From Clostridiales bacterium (lineage in GTDB: Bacteria; Bacillota; Clostridia; Christensenellales; Aristaeellaceae): 19,489 nt of DNA. This document shows positions 1-7,810 of this stretch, one piece after another (position 1 is the stretch's first letter; each line of letters starts with the position of its first letter). A program made the position numbers and the translations under genes. Under the pieces are notes generated by a model. That model worked only from the letters and a program-made list of their open reading frames with translations. It did no database searches and was not told the origin of the DNA. The stretch is from NCBI GenBank assembly GCA_004555535.1, contig SFHU01000047.1:1-19489 (forward strand). The letters are read 5' to 3'.

Positions 1-951
1 CTCGCCCACGCCGATGTAGAGCACGGGCAGGCCCAGCTCCTCCATGATCGCCACCGCGATGCCGCCCTTCGCCGTGCCGTCGAGCTTGGTGAGCACGATG
101 CCGGAGACGTCGGCCACCTCGGAGAATTCGCGCGCCTGCGCCAGACCGTTCTGCCCGGTCGTCGCGTCGATCACCAGCAGCGTGCGCACCTCGGCCTCGG
201 CGTATTCCCGCGTGATGATGCGGGAGATCTTGCGCAGCTCCTCCATCAGGTTCTTCTTGTTGTGCAGCCGTCCGGCAGTATCGACGATCAGCAGATCGGC
301 CTCGGCGGATTTTGCCTTCTGGATGCCGTCAAAGACGACCGCGGCAGGGTCCGCGCCCTCCGCATGGCGAACCAGCGGCACCTTGGCCCGCTCCGCCCAG
401 ATTTCAAGCTGATCCGCCGCCGCCGCGCGGAACGTATCCGCCGCCGCGAGCACGACGCTGTGGCGCGCGTCCTTGAAGCGCAGCGCGAGCTTGCCGATGG
501 TCGTCGTCTTGCCCACGCCGTTGACGCCGACCACCAGCATGACCATCGGCCACTTGAGCGGCTTGCGCGGCTTGTTCATCATTTCCTTGAGGATCTGCTT
601 GAGGATTTCCCGCGCCTTGCGCGCGTCCGTGATCCTCTGCTCCGCAACGCGGCGCTTGAGCTCCTCGATGACCTTGTCGCTCGTGCGCACACCCATATCG
701 CTCATGATCAGGATGTCCACGAGATCCTCATAAAAGTCGTCGTCGATCTCCTCGGTCGCCTCGATGAGCTCGTCGACGCGGCCGGAGACGTTCGTCCTCG
801 TCTTGGAAAGCCCCTGCCACAGGCGCGAAAAGAGGCCCTTTTTCGCCTCGTCCTCCTCGCCCGCGGGCGCGCTCTCCTGCGCAGGAGCCTGTGCCTGAAC
901 GGCCTCCTGCGCCTCCTGCTCCTTCTTTTTTCCAAATCCAAAGAAAGCCAT
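1..951 (-). CDS. ftsY: FtsY, signal recognition particle receptor GTPase (3' end cut off)
   Basis: FtsY is the membrane-associated GTPase that docks SRP-ribosome complexes at the Sec translocon. The 317 visible residues begin with a short acidic, Gln/Glu/Ala-rich A region (about 1-45), then the N helical bundle and the G domain. Visible GTPase motifs are G1 GVNGVGKTTT (about 142-151), then DTFRAAAADQL, DTAGRLHNKKNLMEEL, and TKLDGTAKGG near the end. The frame is still open at base 1, ending in YIGVGE, so only about 20 C-terminal residues should be missing. The ATG at 951 follows a strong AAGGAGGAG ribosome-binding site and lies 23 nt after the smc stop, so it is the last visible gene of the plsX-rnc-smc operon. 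The smc-ftsY pairing is classic for Bacillota. Identity is certain. Confidence 0.97.
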   Translation of the reverse strand, partial: MAFFGFGKKKEQEAQEAVQAQAPAQESAPAGEEDEAKKGLFSRLWQGLSKTRTNVSGRVDELIEATEEIDDDFYEDLVDILIMSDMGVRTSDKVIEELKRRVAEQRITDARKAREILKQILKEMMNKPRKPLKWPMVMLVVGVNGVGKTTTIGKLALRFKDARHSVVLAAADTFRAAAADQLEIWAERAKVPLVRHAEGADPAAVVFDGIQKAKSAEADLLIVDTAGRLHNKKNLMEELRKISRIITREYAEAEVRTLLVIDATTGQNGLAQAREFSEVADVSGIVLTKLDGTAKGGIAVAIMEELGLPVLYIGVGE

Positions 952-974
952 CGTGCTCCTCCTTGTCTGTCCGG

Positions 975-3900
975 TTATTGCATCGCGTCCTCGCCGACGT
1001 CCTTGAGCTCGACGCTCAGCATCTTCGAGACGCCCTTCTCCTCCATCGCGACGCCGTAGAGGCTGTCGCAGCGCTCCATCGTGCCCTTTCTGTGCGTGAC
1101 GACGACAAACTGCGTGTCCTTCGAGAAGTCCCGCAGATAGTCGGCGAAGGTCGAGATATTGCCGTCGTCCAGCGCCGCCTCGATCTCGTCGAGGAAGCAG
1201 AACGGCGTCGGCTTCAGGCGCAGCATCGCGAAGAGAATCGCGATGGCCGTCAGCGCGCGCTCGCCGCCCGAGAGCAGCGAGAGCAGCTGCAGCTTCTTGC
1301 CCGGCGGCTGCGCGACGATCTCGATGCCGCAGCCCAGCACGTCGTTTTCGTCCATCAGCCGCAGCTCCGCCTGTCCGCCGCCGAAGAGCTTGACGAACGT
1401 CTCGGAGAGGTATTGCTGCATCAGGCGGAAGTTCTCCATGAACTGCCGCTCCATCTGCTTCTGCAGCGCGCTGATGATGCCCTGCAGATCGTCCTGCGCC
1501 TTGAGCAGGTCGTCGCGCTGGCCGGTCAGCTCGTCATAGCGCTCGCGGCAGGCGCGGTAATCCTCCACGGCCGTGACGTTGACCGGGCCCATCGCGCGGA
1601 TCTCGCGGCGGATATCGCCCGTGCGCCTGTCGCTGGCCGCCAGGTCAAACGGCTCGGTCAGATAGTCCCTTGCGCCGGCATAGGTCAGCTCATATTCCTC
1701 CCAGATGCGCTGCTGCATCTGGGCAAGCTCGCTCTGCGTGCGGCTGAGCACCATCTCCGCCTTGTGGCACTTGTCCTGATCCTGGGCGAGCGTCTCGCGC
1801 AGCGCGTCGATCTCCTGCGTCAAGCTGCGCACGTTCTCCTGCGCCTCGTTGCGGCGGCTCTGCGCGCTCTGCAGCGCCTCTCCGGCCTCCTGCAGGCGCA
1901 CGGCGCAGGCCGCGCTTTCGCGCTCGTCCTGCGCGAGCTGCTGCGTGCTCGCCTGGTGGCGAAGCGTCAGCTGCTCGCGGTTTTCCTGCGCCTGGCCGAT
2001 CTGCGCGGCGATCTCGTCGCTCTCGCGGCGCATTCTTGCCGCGTCCTGCGTCAGCGCGTTCAGGTCGCGCTCCCTGGCCGTCATGGTCAGCCGCAGGCTC
2101 TGCGTCTGCTCGCGCAGCGCGTCCAGCGCCTCGCGTTTGGCATAGAGCGCGTCGCTGAGCTCGCCCGTGCGGCGGTTCATCTCGTCGCTGTTCTTCTGCT
2201 CGCCCTCCTGCGTGTCGCGCGCGCCGGCGAGCTGCGCGTCGATCTGCGCGAGGTTTTCGGCGATCTGCGCGCGGAGCAGCTCGCAGCGCTCCTGCTGCTG
2301 GGCATGGCTCTCGCACTGCTGACTCGCGGTGCGCACGCGCTCACTGGCGATGGAGACGTCGATCTGCGCCTGATGCAGGTCGTCAAAGGCCTGCGTGCGC
2401 CGCTCCTTGAGTCCCTGGCGGACGGCCTCGCCCTTCTGGAGCCGGGCCTCATAGTTCGCCAGCTGCTCCGCGAGCTTTTTCGTCAGCGCCTCATGCTCCT
2501 TGATCTCACGCTCGCGCGAGAGCAGGCTCGTCATCCGCGACGCCGAACTGCCGCCCGTCATCGAGCCGCCGGAGTGCATGACATCGCCCTCCAGCGTCAC
2601 CAGGCGGAAGGCGTGGTGGCCCCGGCGCATGATCTCGATGCCCGCGTCGAGATTCTGCGCGACGACCGTGCGGCCGAGCAGATTCTCGACAATGCCGCGG
2701 TACTGCGGCTCAAAGCCGACCAGCTCGCTGGCCAAACCCACGCAGCCGGGCATCGAAAGCAGCTGGCGCTCCTGCGCATTCAGTGTGCGCCCGCTGATCG
2801 TCGTCAGCGGCAGGAAGGTCGCGCGGCCCAGCTTGTTCTGGCGCAGATAGGCGATCATGTCGCGCGCGACATATTCGTCGCTCGTCACGACGTTTTGCAG
2901 TGCGCCGCCCAGCACGGCCTCGACGGCGCGCTCCAGCTCCTTGGGCACGCGCATCAGCGAGGCGACCACGCCGTGGACGCCCGCGTTGCCGCGCGCATGC
3001 AGCAGCACCTGCTTGACGGCCTGCTGATAGCCGGCGTAGTCGCGCTCCATCTCCCTCAGCACGCGCAGACGGCTTTCCGCCGCCTGCTTCTGGCCGCTGG
3101 CCTCGCTGATCGCGCTCTGGATGACAGCGATCTTCCGGCCCGTCTCCTGAATCTGCGCCTCGATGGCCTCCTCGGCCCTGGCGCATTCGGCCTCCTGCTT
3201 CTTCGCTTCCTCGAGCTCTGCGCCCGCGTCGTCCACCTGCTGCTGCAGGCGCTGCGCGATGATCGCAAGCTCCTCACGCTGGCTCTCGGCCTCCTCGCTG
3301 CGGCGCTCGAGCTCCTTGCGCATGGTGGACAGACGCGCCTCGCTCGTGCGCACGTCGCTGAGGCGGTTGACGGCCTCGATGATCGCGCTCTTGTGCGCCT
3401 CGAGCTCCTCTTCGGCCCTGCGGGCCTCCTCCTGTGCGTCGGCCAGCTCGCGCTCCTTCTGCGCGATACTGCGGCCCAGCTCCGTCAGCTCGCCCTTTGT
3501 GCGCAGCGTGTCCGCGCTGCACTGGGCGATTTCGCCCTCGAGCACCTTGCTGCGCTCGCGCTTGATGTCCTCGTCCTGGCTGAGGGAGAGTACGTCCTTC
3601 TCCATGCGCGAAATCTCCGCGCGCAGCACGCCCAGCTCGCCCTCCCGGGCCTCCTTCTCACGCGTCAGCTCCAGCACGGCGTCGTGCGCCGCGGAGACCT
3701 CACCCTCCAGTGCCTGGGCCGCGTCGCTCGCCTGGTCGCGCGCCGCGGAAAGCTCGCTCGCGCGGCGCTCCTCCTCGGCAATCGCGTCCCGAAGGCCCGT
3801 GAGCATCTGCTCCGCGTCGGCGATGCGTTCCTTCGCCCTGTCGCTGCGCAGCACGAACGCCGAGCACTCCAGCGTGCGCAGCTCGTCGCGCAGCGCGAGA

Positions 3901-4544
3901 TAGCGCCGCGCCGTCTCGCTCGCCTTGGCCAGCGGCTCGAGCTGGCTCTCCAGCTCGGCGATGATGTCCTCCACGCGCGAGAGGTTGTCGCGCATGTTCG
4001 CCAGGCGCTTTTCGCTCTCCTCCTTGCGCGCGCGGTATTTGACAATGCCGGCCGCCTCCTCAAAGACGCCGCGCCTGTCCTCGCTCTTTTGGGAGAGGAT
4101 CTCGTCGATGCGGCCCTGGCCGATGATCGAATAGCCCTCCTTGCCCACGCCCGTGTCGCGGAACAGCTCGATGATATCCTTGAGGCGGCAGGCCGCCTTG
4201 TTGATGTAGTATTCGCCCTCGCCGCTGCGGTAAACGCGGCGGGTGATCATCACCTCGGCAAAGTCGACCGGCAGCGCATGGTCCTCGTTGTCAAAGACGA
4301 GCGAGACCTCGCAATAGCCCAGCCGCTTGCGCTTCTGCGTGCCGTTGAAGATGACGTCCTCCATCCTGCCGCCGCGCAGCGCCTTGGCGCTCTGCTCGCC
4401 GAGCACCCAGCGCACGGCGTCGGAGAGGTTCGATTTGCCGCTGCCGTTCGGGCCGACGATGCCGGTGATGCCGTTGTCAAAGACGACCACCGTCCTGTCC
4501 GCGAACGACTTGAAGCCATAGATTTCCAGTCTTTTCAGCCGCAC
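975..4544 (-). CDS. smc: Smc, chromosome condensation/segregation ATPase
   Basis: Smc is the condensin ATPase that, with ScpA and ScpB, compacts and segregates the nucleoid. At 1189 aa it is full length (Bacillus Smc is about 1186). It has an N-terminal head with Walker A GPNGSGKS (31-38) and a long Ala/Glu/Arg/Gln-rich coiled coil (about 165-500). The globular hinge (about 505-670) contains AGVHGVVASLM and DVMHSGGSMTGGS. A returning coiled coil (about 670-1020) leads to a C-terminal head with signature LSGGERAL (from 1091) and Walker B FCFLDE (1115-1120) followed by the D-loop. The start is GTG, preceded by GGAAAGGAG eight bases upstream; no better in-frame ATG is nearby. It lies 46 nt downstream of rnc. 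All ATPase motifs are intact. Confidence 0.98.
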   Translation of the reverse strand: MRLKRLEIYGFKSFADRTVVVFDNGITGIVGPNGSGKSNLSDAVRWVLGEQSAKALRGGRMEDVIFNGTQKRKRLGYCEVSLVFDNEDHALPVDFAEVMITRRVYRSGEGEYYINKAACRLKDIIELFRDTGVGKEGYSIIGQGRIDEILSQKSEDRRGVFEEAAGIVKYRARKEESEKRLANMRDNLSRVEDIIAELESQLEPLAKASETARRYLALRDELRTLECSAFVLRSDRAKERIADAEQMLTGLRDAIAEEERRASELSAARDQASDAAQALEGEVSAAHDAVLELTREKEAREGELGVLRAEISRMEKDVLSLSQDEDIKRERSKVLEGEIAQCSADTLRTKGELTELGRSIAQKERELADAQEEARRAEEELEAHKSAIIEAVNRLSDVRTSEARLSTMRKELERRSEEAESQREELAIIAQRLQQQVDDAGAELEEAKKQEAECARAEEAIEAQIQETGRKIAVIQSAISEASGQKQAAESRLRVLREMERDYAGYQQAVKQVLLHARGNAGVHGVVASLMRVPKELERAVEAVLGGALQNVVTSDEYVARDMIAYLRQNKLGRATFLPLTTISGRTLNAQERQLLSMPGCVGLASELVGFEPQYRGIVENLLGRTVVAQNLDAGIEIMRRGHHAFRLVTLEGDVMHSGGSMTGGSSASRMTSLLSREREIKEHEALTKKLAEQLANYEARLQKGEAVRQGLKERRTQAFDDLHQAQIDVSIASERVRTASQQCESHAQQQERCELLRAQIAENLAQIDAQLAGARDTQEGEQKNSDEMNRRTGELSDALYAKREALDALREQTQSLRLTMTARERDLNALTQDAARMRRESDEIAAQIGQAQENREQLTLRHQASTQQLAQDERESAACAVRLQEAGEALQSAQSRRNEAQENVRSLTQEIDALRETLAQDQDKCHKAEMVLSRTQSELAQMQQRIWEEYELTYAGARDYLTEPFDLAASDRRTGDIRREIRAMGPVNVTAVEDYRACRERYDELTGQRDDLLKAQDDLQGIISALQKQMERQFMENFRLMQQYLSETFVKLFGGGQAELRLMDENDVLGCGIEIVAQPPGKKLQLLSLLSGGERALTAIAILFAMLRLKPTPFCFLDEIEAALDDGNISTFADYLRDFSKDTQFVVVTHRKGTMERCDSLYGVAMEEKGVSKMLSVELKDVGEDAMQ

Positions 4545-4590
4545 CTGAGCGACTCCTTTCCCCTTGTTCCGGCTGTTCAGCCAAATGGCC

Positions 4591-5265
4591 TTACTTGCTG
4601 TTCAGGCGATCCATCGCCATCTGCGCGGCCGCCTCCTCGGCGCGCTGCTTGCGCGCGCCCTGGCCGCGCCCGAGCTCCGTGCCGTCCGCGCGAAGCACGC
4701 GCGCCGTAAACACGCGGGCATGCGGCGGGCCGTCCTGCCCGATGATCTCATAGGTCGGCGTCTCCTCGCCCAGCGCCTGAAGGGTCTCCTGCAGGGCGCT
4801 CTTGGCGTCCCTGTCCGCCTGCACGCCGCCCTCATAGGTACCCATCGCGCGGTCGATCAGCGCGGCGGCCTCCTCAAGCCCTGCATCCAAGTAGACGGCG
4901 GCGATCACCGCCTCCATCGTGTCGGCGAGAATCGAGGGGTTTTCCCGTCCTCCGACAACCTCCTCGCCCCGGTCGAGCTTGAGAAAGCTGCCCAAGCCAA
5001 AGTCCCTGGCCGCCCGCGCGAGGTTCGCCTCGCACACGAGCGCGGCGCGCCTGCGCGTGAGCTGGCCCTCGCGCAGCCTGGGGTATTTCTGATACAACAC
5101 GCGGCTGACGCACAGCTCCAGCACGGCGTCGCCCAGAAACTCGAGCCGCTGGTTGTCCTGACACCTGTGGGAGAGCGCGTAGGACGGATGCGTCATCGCC
5201 AGATCGAGCAGCGCGCGATCGGCAAAGGTGTGGCCGATTGTCTGCTCCAGCAAATGATAATTCAT
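4591..5265 (-). CDS. rnc: Ribonuclease III
   Basis: RNase III is the double-strand-specific endonuclease that processes rRNA precursors, scRNA and many mRNAs. The 224 residues have the family layout: an N-terminal nuclease domain (about 1-145) and a C-terminal dsRNA-binding domain (about 153-222, ending GARKQRAEEAAAQMAMDRL). The signature reads NQRLEFLGDAVLEL, giving catalytic E42 and D46. The second metal-binding pair is D115 and E118 in ADTMEAV. The residue matching the frequent Glu of NERLEFLGD is Gln39; this position is not one of the four core metal ligands, so activity is expected. The ATG at 5265 has GAGGAG six bases upstream. A 20-bp-arm hairpin (5284-5336) ends 18 nt before the start codon and could be a target for autoregulation. 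Confidence 0.97.
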   Translation of the reverse strand: MNYHLLEQTIGHTFADRALLDLAMTHPSYALSHRCQDNQRLEFLGDAVLELCVSRVLYQKYPRLREGQLTRRRAALVCEANLARAARDFGLGSFLKLDRGEEVVGGRENPSILADTMEAVIAAVYLDAGLEEAAALIDRAMGTYEGGVQADRDAKSALQETLQALGEETPTYEIIGQDGPPHARVFTARVLRADGTELGRGQGARKQRAEEAAAQMAMDRLNSK

Positions 5266-5283
5266 GACCTTCTCCTCATTTGG

Positions 5284-5336
5284 CCGTCCATTTCGCTTCG
5301 CGCCCGGCGCCCGCCCGCGCGAAGTGAAATGGACGG
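5284..5336 (-). repeat. 20-bp-arm inverted repeat in the rnc leader
   Basis: Arms at 5284-5303 and 5317-5336 are complementary over 20 positions with one exception (5295 against 5325), around a 13-nt GC-rich loop. The exception is a G-U pair if the plus strand is transcribed, but an A-C mismatch in the sense (minus-strand) mRNA. In the operon mRNA this hairpin would sit between acpP and rnc, 18 nt before the rnc start codon. It lacks a downstream T-run, so it is not a typical terminator. Possible roles are an RNase III processing or autoregulation site, an mRNA stabiliser, or a copy of a dispersed palindromic element. The structure is seen directly; the role is inferred. Confidence 0.7.
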
Positions 5337-5342
5337 AAAGGC

Positions 5343-5369
5343 CGCCGCCCGGCTGATGGCCGGGCGGCG
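5343..5369 (-). terminator. GC-rich hairpin just after acpP, likely attenuator or partial terminator
   Basis: A perfect 11-bp stem (5343-5353 with 5359-5369) closes a 5-nt loop, eight bases after the acpP stop codon in the direction of transcription. The following tract is only TTT within GCCTTTCC, so termination is probably incomplete. A leaky stop here would let acpP be made in excess over rnc-smc-ftsY, matching the high demand for acyl carrier protein. It may also act as a 3' stabiliser. Confidence 0.6.
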
Positions 5370-5376
5370 AACCCGC

Positions 5377-5604
5377 TCACATCTTCTCTTCGATATAGGC
5401 CGCCATGTCCGCGACCGTCTTGACCTTCTCGATGGCGTCGTCGGCCACCTCGATGCCAAACTCCGTCTCCACGTCCATGACCAGCATCATGATGGACGCG
5501 CTGTCCGCCTTGAGATCCTCCTTGAGCCGCGCCTCCGGCTTGACCTCGTCCTCCGAGACGCCCAGCTGCTCGGCGACCATCGTCCTGAGCTTATCCATGA
5601 CCAT
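5377..5604 (-). CDS. acpP: Acyl carrier protein
   Basis: ACP is the small acidic carrier of growing acyl chains in fatty acid synthesis, modified with 4'-phosphopantetheine. The 75 residues have the right length, acidity and four-helix pattern. The attachment serine is S35 in LKADSASIMMLVMDVETEFG, and the helix II acidic face is partly kept. The motif is DSAS where most bacterial ACPs have DSLD. The start ATG at 5604 has AAAGGAGG eight bases upstream; a second Met two codons later is less well placed. It lies 75 nt after plsX, whose enzyme uses acyl-ACP, and before rnc. fabD and fabG, which sit here in Bacillus, are not present. Being in the plsX-rnc operon supports a primary-metabolism role rather than a polyketide carrier. 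Confidence 0.93.
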   Translation of the reverse strand: MVMDKLRTMVAEQLGVSEDEVKPEARLKEDLKADSASIMMLVMDVETEFGIEVADDAIEKVKTVADMAAYIEEKM

Positions 5605-5679
5605 AGGTTTGTCCTCCTTTATTCATCGGTTTTGGGGTTGCTTGTATGCGAAAGGGGGCTCTCCCTCTTCCTGCCCGCT

Positions 5680-6723
5680 TCAGGCCTTTTCCTCCTCCGG
5701 CGCACCGGTGCTCAGCCGGGCGACCTCCTCGCGGATGACCTCGACCACGCCGCCGTCGACCACCTGCTTCGCCTGGCGGATCGCGCAGAAGATCGCGCGC
5801 GCGTTCGAATTGCCGTGCGCCTTGATGACGGCGCCCTCGACGCCCAGCAGCGGCGCGCCGCCGATCTCCGTGGCGTCAAAGCTCTTCTTGAGCGTCTTGA
5901 ACGTGTCCTTGGCCAGCAGCGCGGCGACCTTGCCCTTGGTGCTGCCCATCAGCCCCTCCTTGAGGAGCGAGAAGAGCATCGAAATCGCGCCCTCGGTGTT
6001 CTTGAGCAGCACGTTGCCCGCAAAGCCGTCCGTCGCCAACACGTCGCACTTGCCCGCCAGCGCGTCGCGCGCCTCGATGTTGCCGCAGAATTCAAACGGC
6101 TGCGGCTTTTCCATCAGCGCGTAGGTCTGCTGCACCTGCTCGTTGCCCTTGGCCGCCTCGACGCCGATGTTGAGCAGGCCAACCTGCGGCTTCTCGAGGT
6201 TCATCACGCGGTTCATGTACGCGCTGCCCATCATCGCGAACTGCACGATCCAGGAGGGCTTGCAGTCGACGTTTGCGCCGGCGTCGACCATCAGCAGCGG
6301 ACGGCCGGGCACGGGCAGCAGCGTCGCCAGCGCAGGCCTGTCGATGCCCTTAATGCGGCCGATCTTGAACATCGCGCCCGCCATCAGCGCGCCGGTCGAG
6401 CCAGCGGAGACGAACGCCTCGGCCTCCTTGCGGCGCACGAGATCCATGCCCACGACGAAGGTCGAGTTCTTCTTGCGGCGCAGCGCCATGACGGGGTGCT
6501 CCTCGGTGGTGATGACCTCCGGCGCGTCCACGACGGTCAGCCGCTCCCGAACGCCCTCAAGCGCCCGCTGATCGGCATACGCGCCGATCGTCTCCTCAAC
6601 CTGCTGCTGCGGGCCGACCAGAATGATGCTCACGTCGTCAAATTCGCGCAGCGCGTCGATCGCGCCGTCCACATTGACCTTGGGCGCGAAATCGCCGCCC
6701 ATCGCATCCACGACTATTTTCAC
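5680..6723 (-). CDS. plsX: PlsX, phosphate acyltransferase
   Basis: PlsX converts acyl-ACP plus phosphate into acyl-phosphate, which PlsY then uses to acylate glycerol-3-phosphate at the start of phospholipid synthesis. The 347-aa protein is full length. It starts MKIVVDAMGGDFAP, the family N-terminus, and contains FVSAGSTGALMAG, MVDAGANVDCKP and ATDGFAGNVLLK. The start is GTG at 6723 with AAAGGAGG seven bases upstream. The GTG overlaps the TGA of the upstream methyltransferase gene by four bases (GTGA), a sign of translational coupling. acpP follows directly. No FapR-type operator is evident in the upstream promoter region. Confidence 0.97.
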   Translation of the reverse strand: MKIVVDAMGGDFAPKVNVDGAIDALREFDDVSIILVGPQQQVEETIGAYADQRALEGVRERLTVVDAPEVITTEEHPVMALRRKKNSTFVVGMDLVRRKEAEAFVSAGSTGALMAGAMFKIGRIKGIDRPALATLLPVPGRPLLMVDAGANVDCKPSWIVQFAMMGSAYMNRVMNLEKPQVGLLNIGVEAAKGNEQVQQTYALMEKPQPFEFCGNIEARDALAGKCDVLATDGFAGNVLLKNTEGAISMLFSLLKEGLMGSTKGKVAALLAKDTFKTLKKSFDATEIGGAPLLGVEGAVIKAHGNSNARAIFCAIRQAKQVVDGGVVEVIREEVARLSTGAPEEEKA

Positions 6724-7487
6724 TTGATTTCCTCCTTTGGGCCTGCGGCGATGCGTGCCGCGGATTCCCCTCTCGTAAACGCATACATGCCGATGCCCGC
6801 CGCGATGGCGAGATTGAGCGAATCAATCCTGCCGCTGTGCGGAATCAGCGTGCTGATGCCGTACCCCGCGAATTCATCCGGCAATCCGCTCGCCTCGTTG
6901 CCGAAGACGAGCGAGAACGGCCCGCTCACGCGGCGGACAGCCTCCTCCAGCGGCACGGCGCCGGTGAGCATGAACGGAAAGAGCTGCCTTTGTGGAAACT
7001 CGCTCCGATACGCCTCAAACGTGTCAAAGTGGCGGACGTGCAGGGAGAATGCCGCGCCCATCGACGCGCGCGTCACGCGCGGATCGTCGGAATCGACCGC
7101 CGGGCGGATGATCGCGATATTCGTCAGGCCAAAGCCCAGCGCTGTGCGCAGGATCGTGCCCATGTTCCCGCTGTCGCTGGGATGATGCAGCACAACATGC
7201 GGCGCGCCCTCCTCAAAGACGCCCTCCTCCTTGCGATAGACCATCGCGGCGAAGCAGTTCTCCTTTTTGGAAATGCGCTCCAGCGCCCGGTCTGCGATCT
7301 CCGCGCGGATACCGGCCGCCGCAGCCGCCTCGCGCAGCCGGGCTGCGCCCTCGCTGCGCTCGCTCTGGCTGGAGAGCAGCAGGCGCAGGCAGCGCCCGGG
7401 GGCGTTTTTCAGGCATTCCGTCGCCGGAAAGATGCCCGGCGCGTAGGAATAGTCAAGCGTCTTATCGTAAGCCTCAAGTCTGCCCAT
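6720..7487 (-). CDS. TrmH/SpoU-family RNA 2'-O-ribose methyltransferase
   Basis: This is a SPOUT-class SAM-dependent RNA methyltransferase; the target (tRNA or 23S rRNA) cannot be told from sequence. The 255 residues have a variable N-terminal part (1-95) and a C-terminal knot domain. Motif 1 is SGNMGTILRTA (106-116, with N108 and R114). Motif 2 is VFGNEASGLP (194-203). Motif 3 is PHSGRIDSLNLAIAAGIGMY (216-235), which forms the trefoil knot and SAM site. I chose ATG 7487; a TTG 12 codons upstream is in frame, but the ATG has an AAAGGG-type ribosome-binding site and fits the family better. It is the first gene of the operon, about 50 nt downstream of a strong promoter, and overlaps plsX by GTGA. 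Linkage of a SpoU gene directly to plsX is not the Bacillus arrangement. Confidence 0.9.
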   Translation of the reverse strand: MGRLEAYDKTLDYSYAPGIFPATECLKNAPGRCLRLLLSSQSERSEGAARLREAAAAAGIRAEIADRALERISKKENCFAAMVYRKEEGVFEEGAPHVVLHHPSDSGNMGTILRTALGFGLTNIAIIRPAVDSDDPRVTRASMGAAFSLHVRHFDTFEAYRSEFPQRQLFPFMLTGAVPLEEAVRRVSGPFSLVFGNEASGLPDEFAGYGISTLIPHSGRIDSLNLAIAAGIGMYAFTRGESAARIAAGPKEEIK

Positions 7488-7537
7488 CGTGTCGCCCTTT
7501 CCGGTTGCAGAGTATCTGCACAATCAACCATCTTGAA

Positions 7538-7566
7538 ATTATAGCAGAAAACGCCGTGATCTTCAA
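7538..7566 (-). promoter_or_regulatory. Extended -10 promoter for the methyltransferase-plsX-acpP-rnc-smc-ftsY operon
   Basis: On the minus strand, TTGAAG (7561-7566) and TATAAT (7538-7543) are separated by exactly 17 bases, and TGC directly before TATAAT gives an extended -10. Transcription should start near 7531, about 45 nt before the ATG at 7487. A 6-bp inverted repeat (CCGCCT/AGGCGG, 7570-7589) lies immediately upstream of the -35 and could be an operator, but no known site is recognised. Confidence 0.8.
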
Positions 7567-7668
7567 GCGCCGCCTTGGAATTCAGGCGGATGTTCAGAAA
7601 AAATCACGCCGGAACGCACAAATCCCCTCCTTTTGCCATACCCGGATTGACTGTTTTGGAATCCCGTC

Positions 7669-7697
7669 TTGCATGTCGGCGGGTTTTCGCTTATAAT
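7669..7697 (+). promoter_or_regulatory. Probable promoter of the large activase/dehydratase-like pair
   Basis: TTGCAT (7669-7674), 17 bases, then a perfect TATAAT (7692-7697). The -35 is weak (three matches). The predicted leader to the ATG at 7811 is about 105 nt and contains short overlapping complementary blocks (CTGC/GCAG/CTGC around 7715-7735). A second weaker candidate is TTGACG (7704-7709) with GATCAT 16 bases on. The 7488-7810 stretch is a divergent regulatory region between two transcription units; I see no gene in it. Confidence 0.6.
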
Positions 7698-7810
7698 GTC
7701 ATGTTGACGAAAGCTGCTTTTTGCAGATCATCTGCCGCCCGCGATGCCGCCGGTGGCTTCCATAGAGACACCCGATGGCAGCGCTCTGCGCCCGCCAGGA
7801 AAGGATCACC

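Noticed and set aside
891..4709. 1272-codon open frame on the plus strand opposite smc
   Set aside because: It is the mirror of a GC-rich coding frame; it is Leu/Ala/Arg-rich with no recognisable domain, while smc on the other strand is unmistakable.
5149..5151. Gln39 in RNase III in place of the frequent Glu as evidence of an inactive enzyme
   Set aside because: The four core metal-binding acids (E42, D46, D115, E118) and the dsRNA-binding domain are all present, so activity is expected.
4564..7185. 873-codon plus-strand open frame across rnc, acpP and plsX
   Set aside because: It spans three certain genes and their intergenic hairpins on the other strand and has Arg/Leu/His-rich low-information sequence, so it is a composition artefact.
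7563..7619. Possible 18-aa minus-strand ORF (GTG start at 7619) with a good AAAGGAGGGG site
   Set aside because: It ends within the -35 of the operon promoter, has no convincing promoter of its own and no recognisable sequence; probably chance, though the ribosome-binding site is striking.
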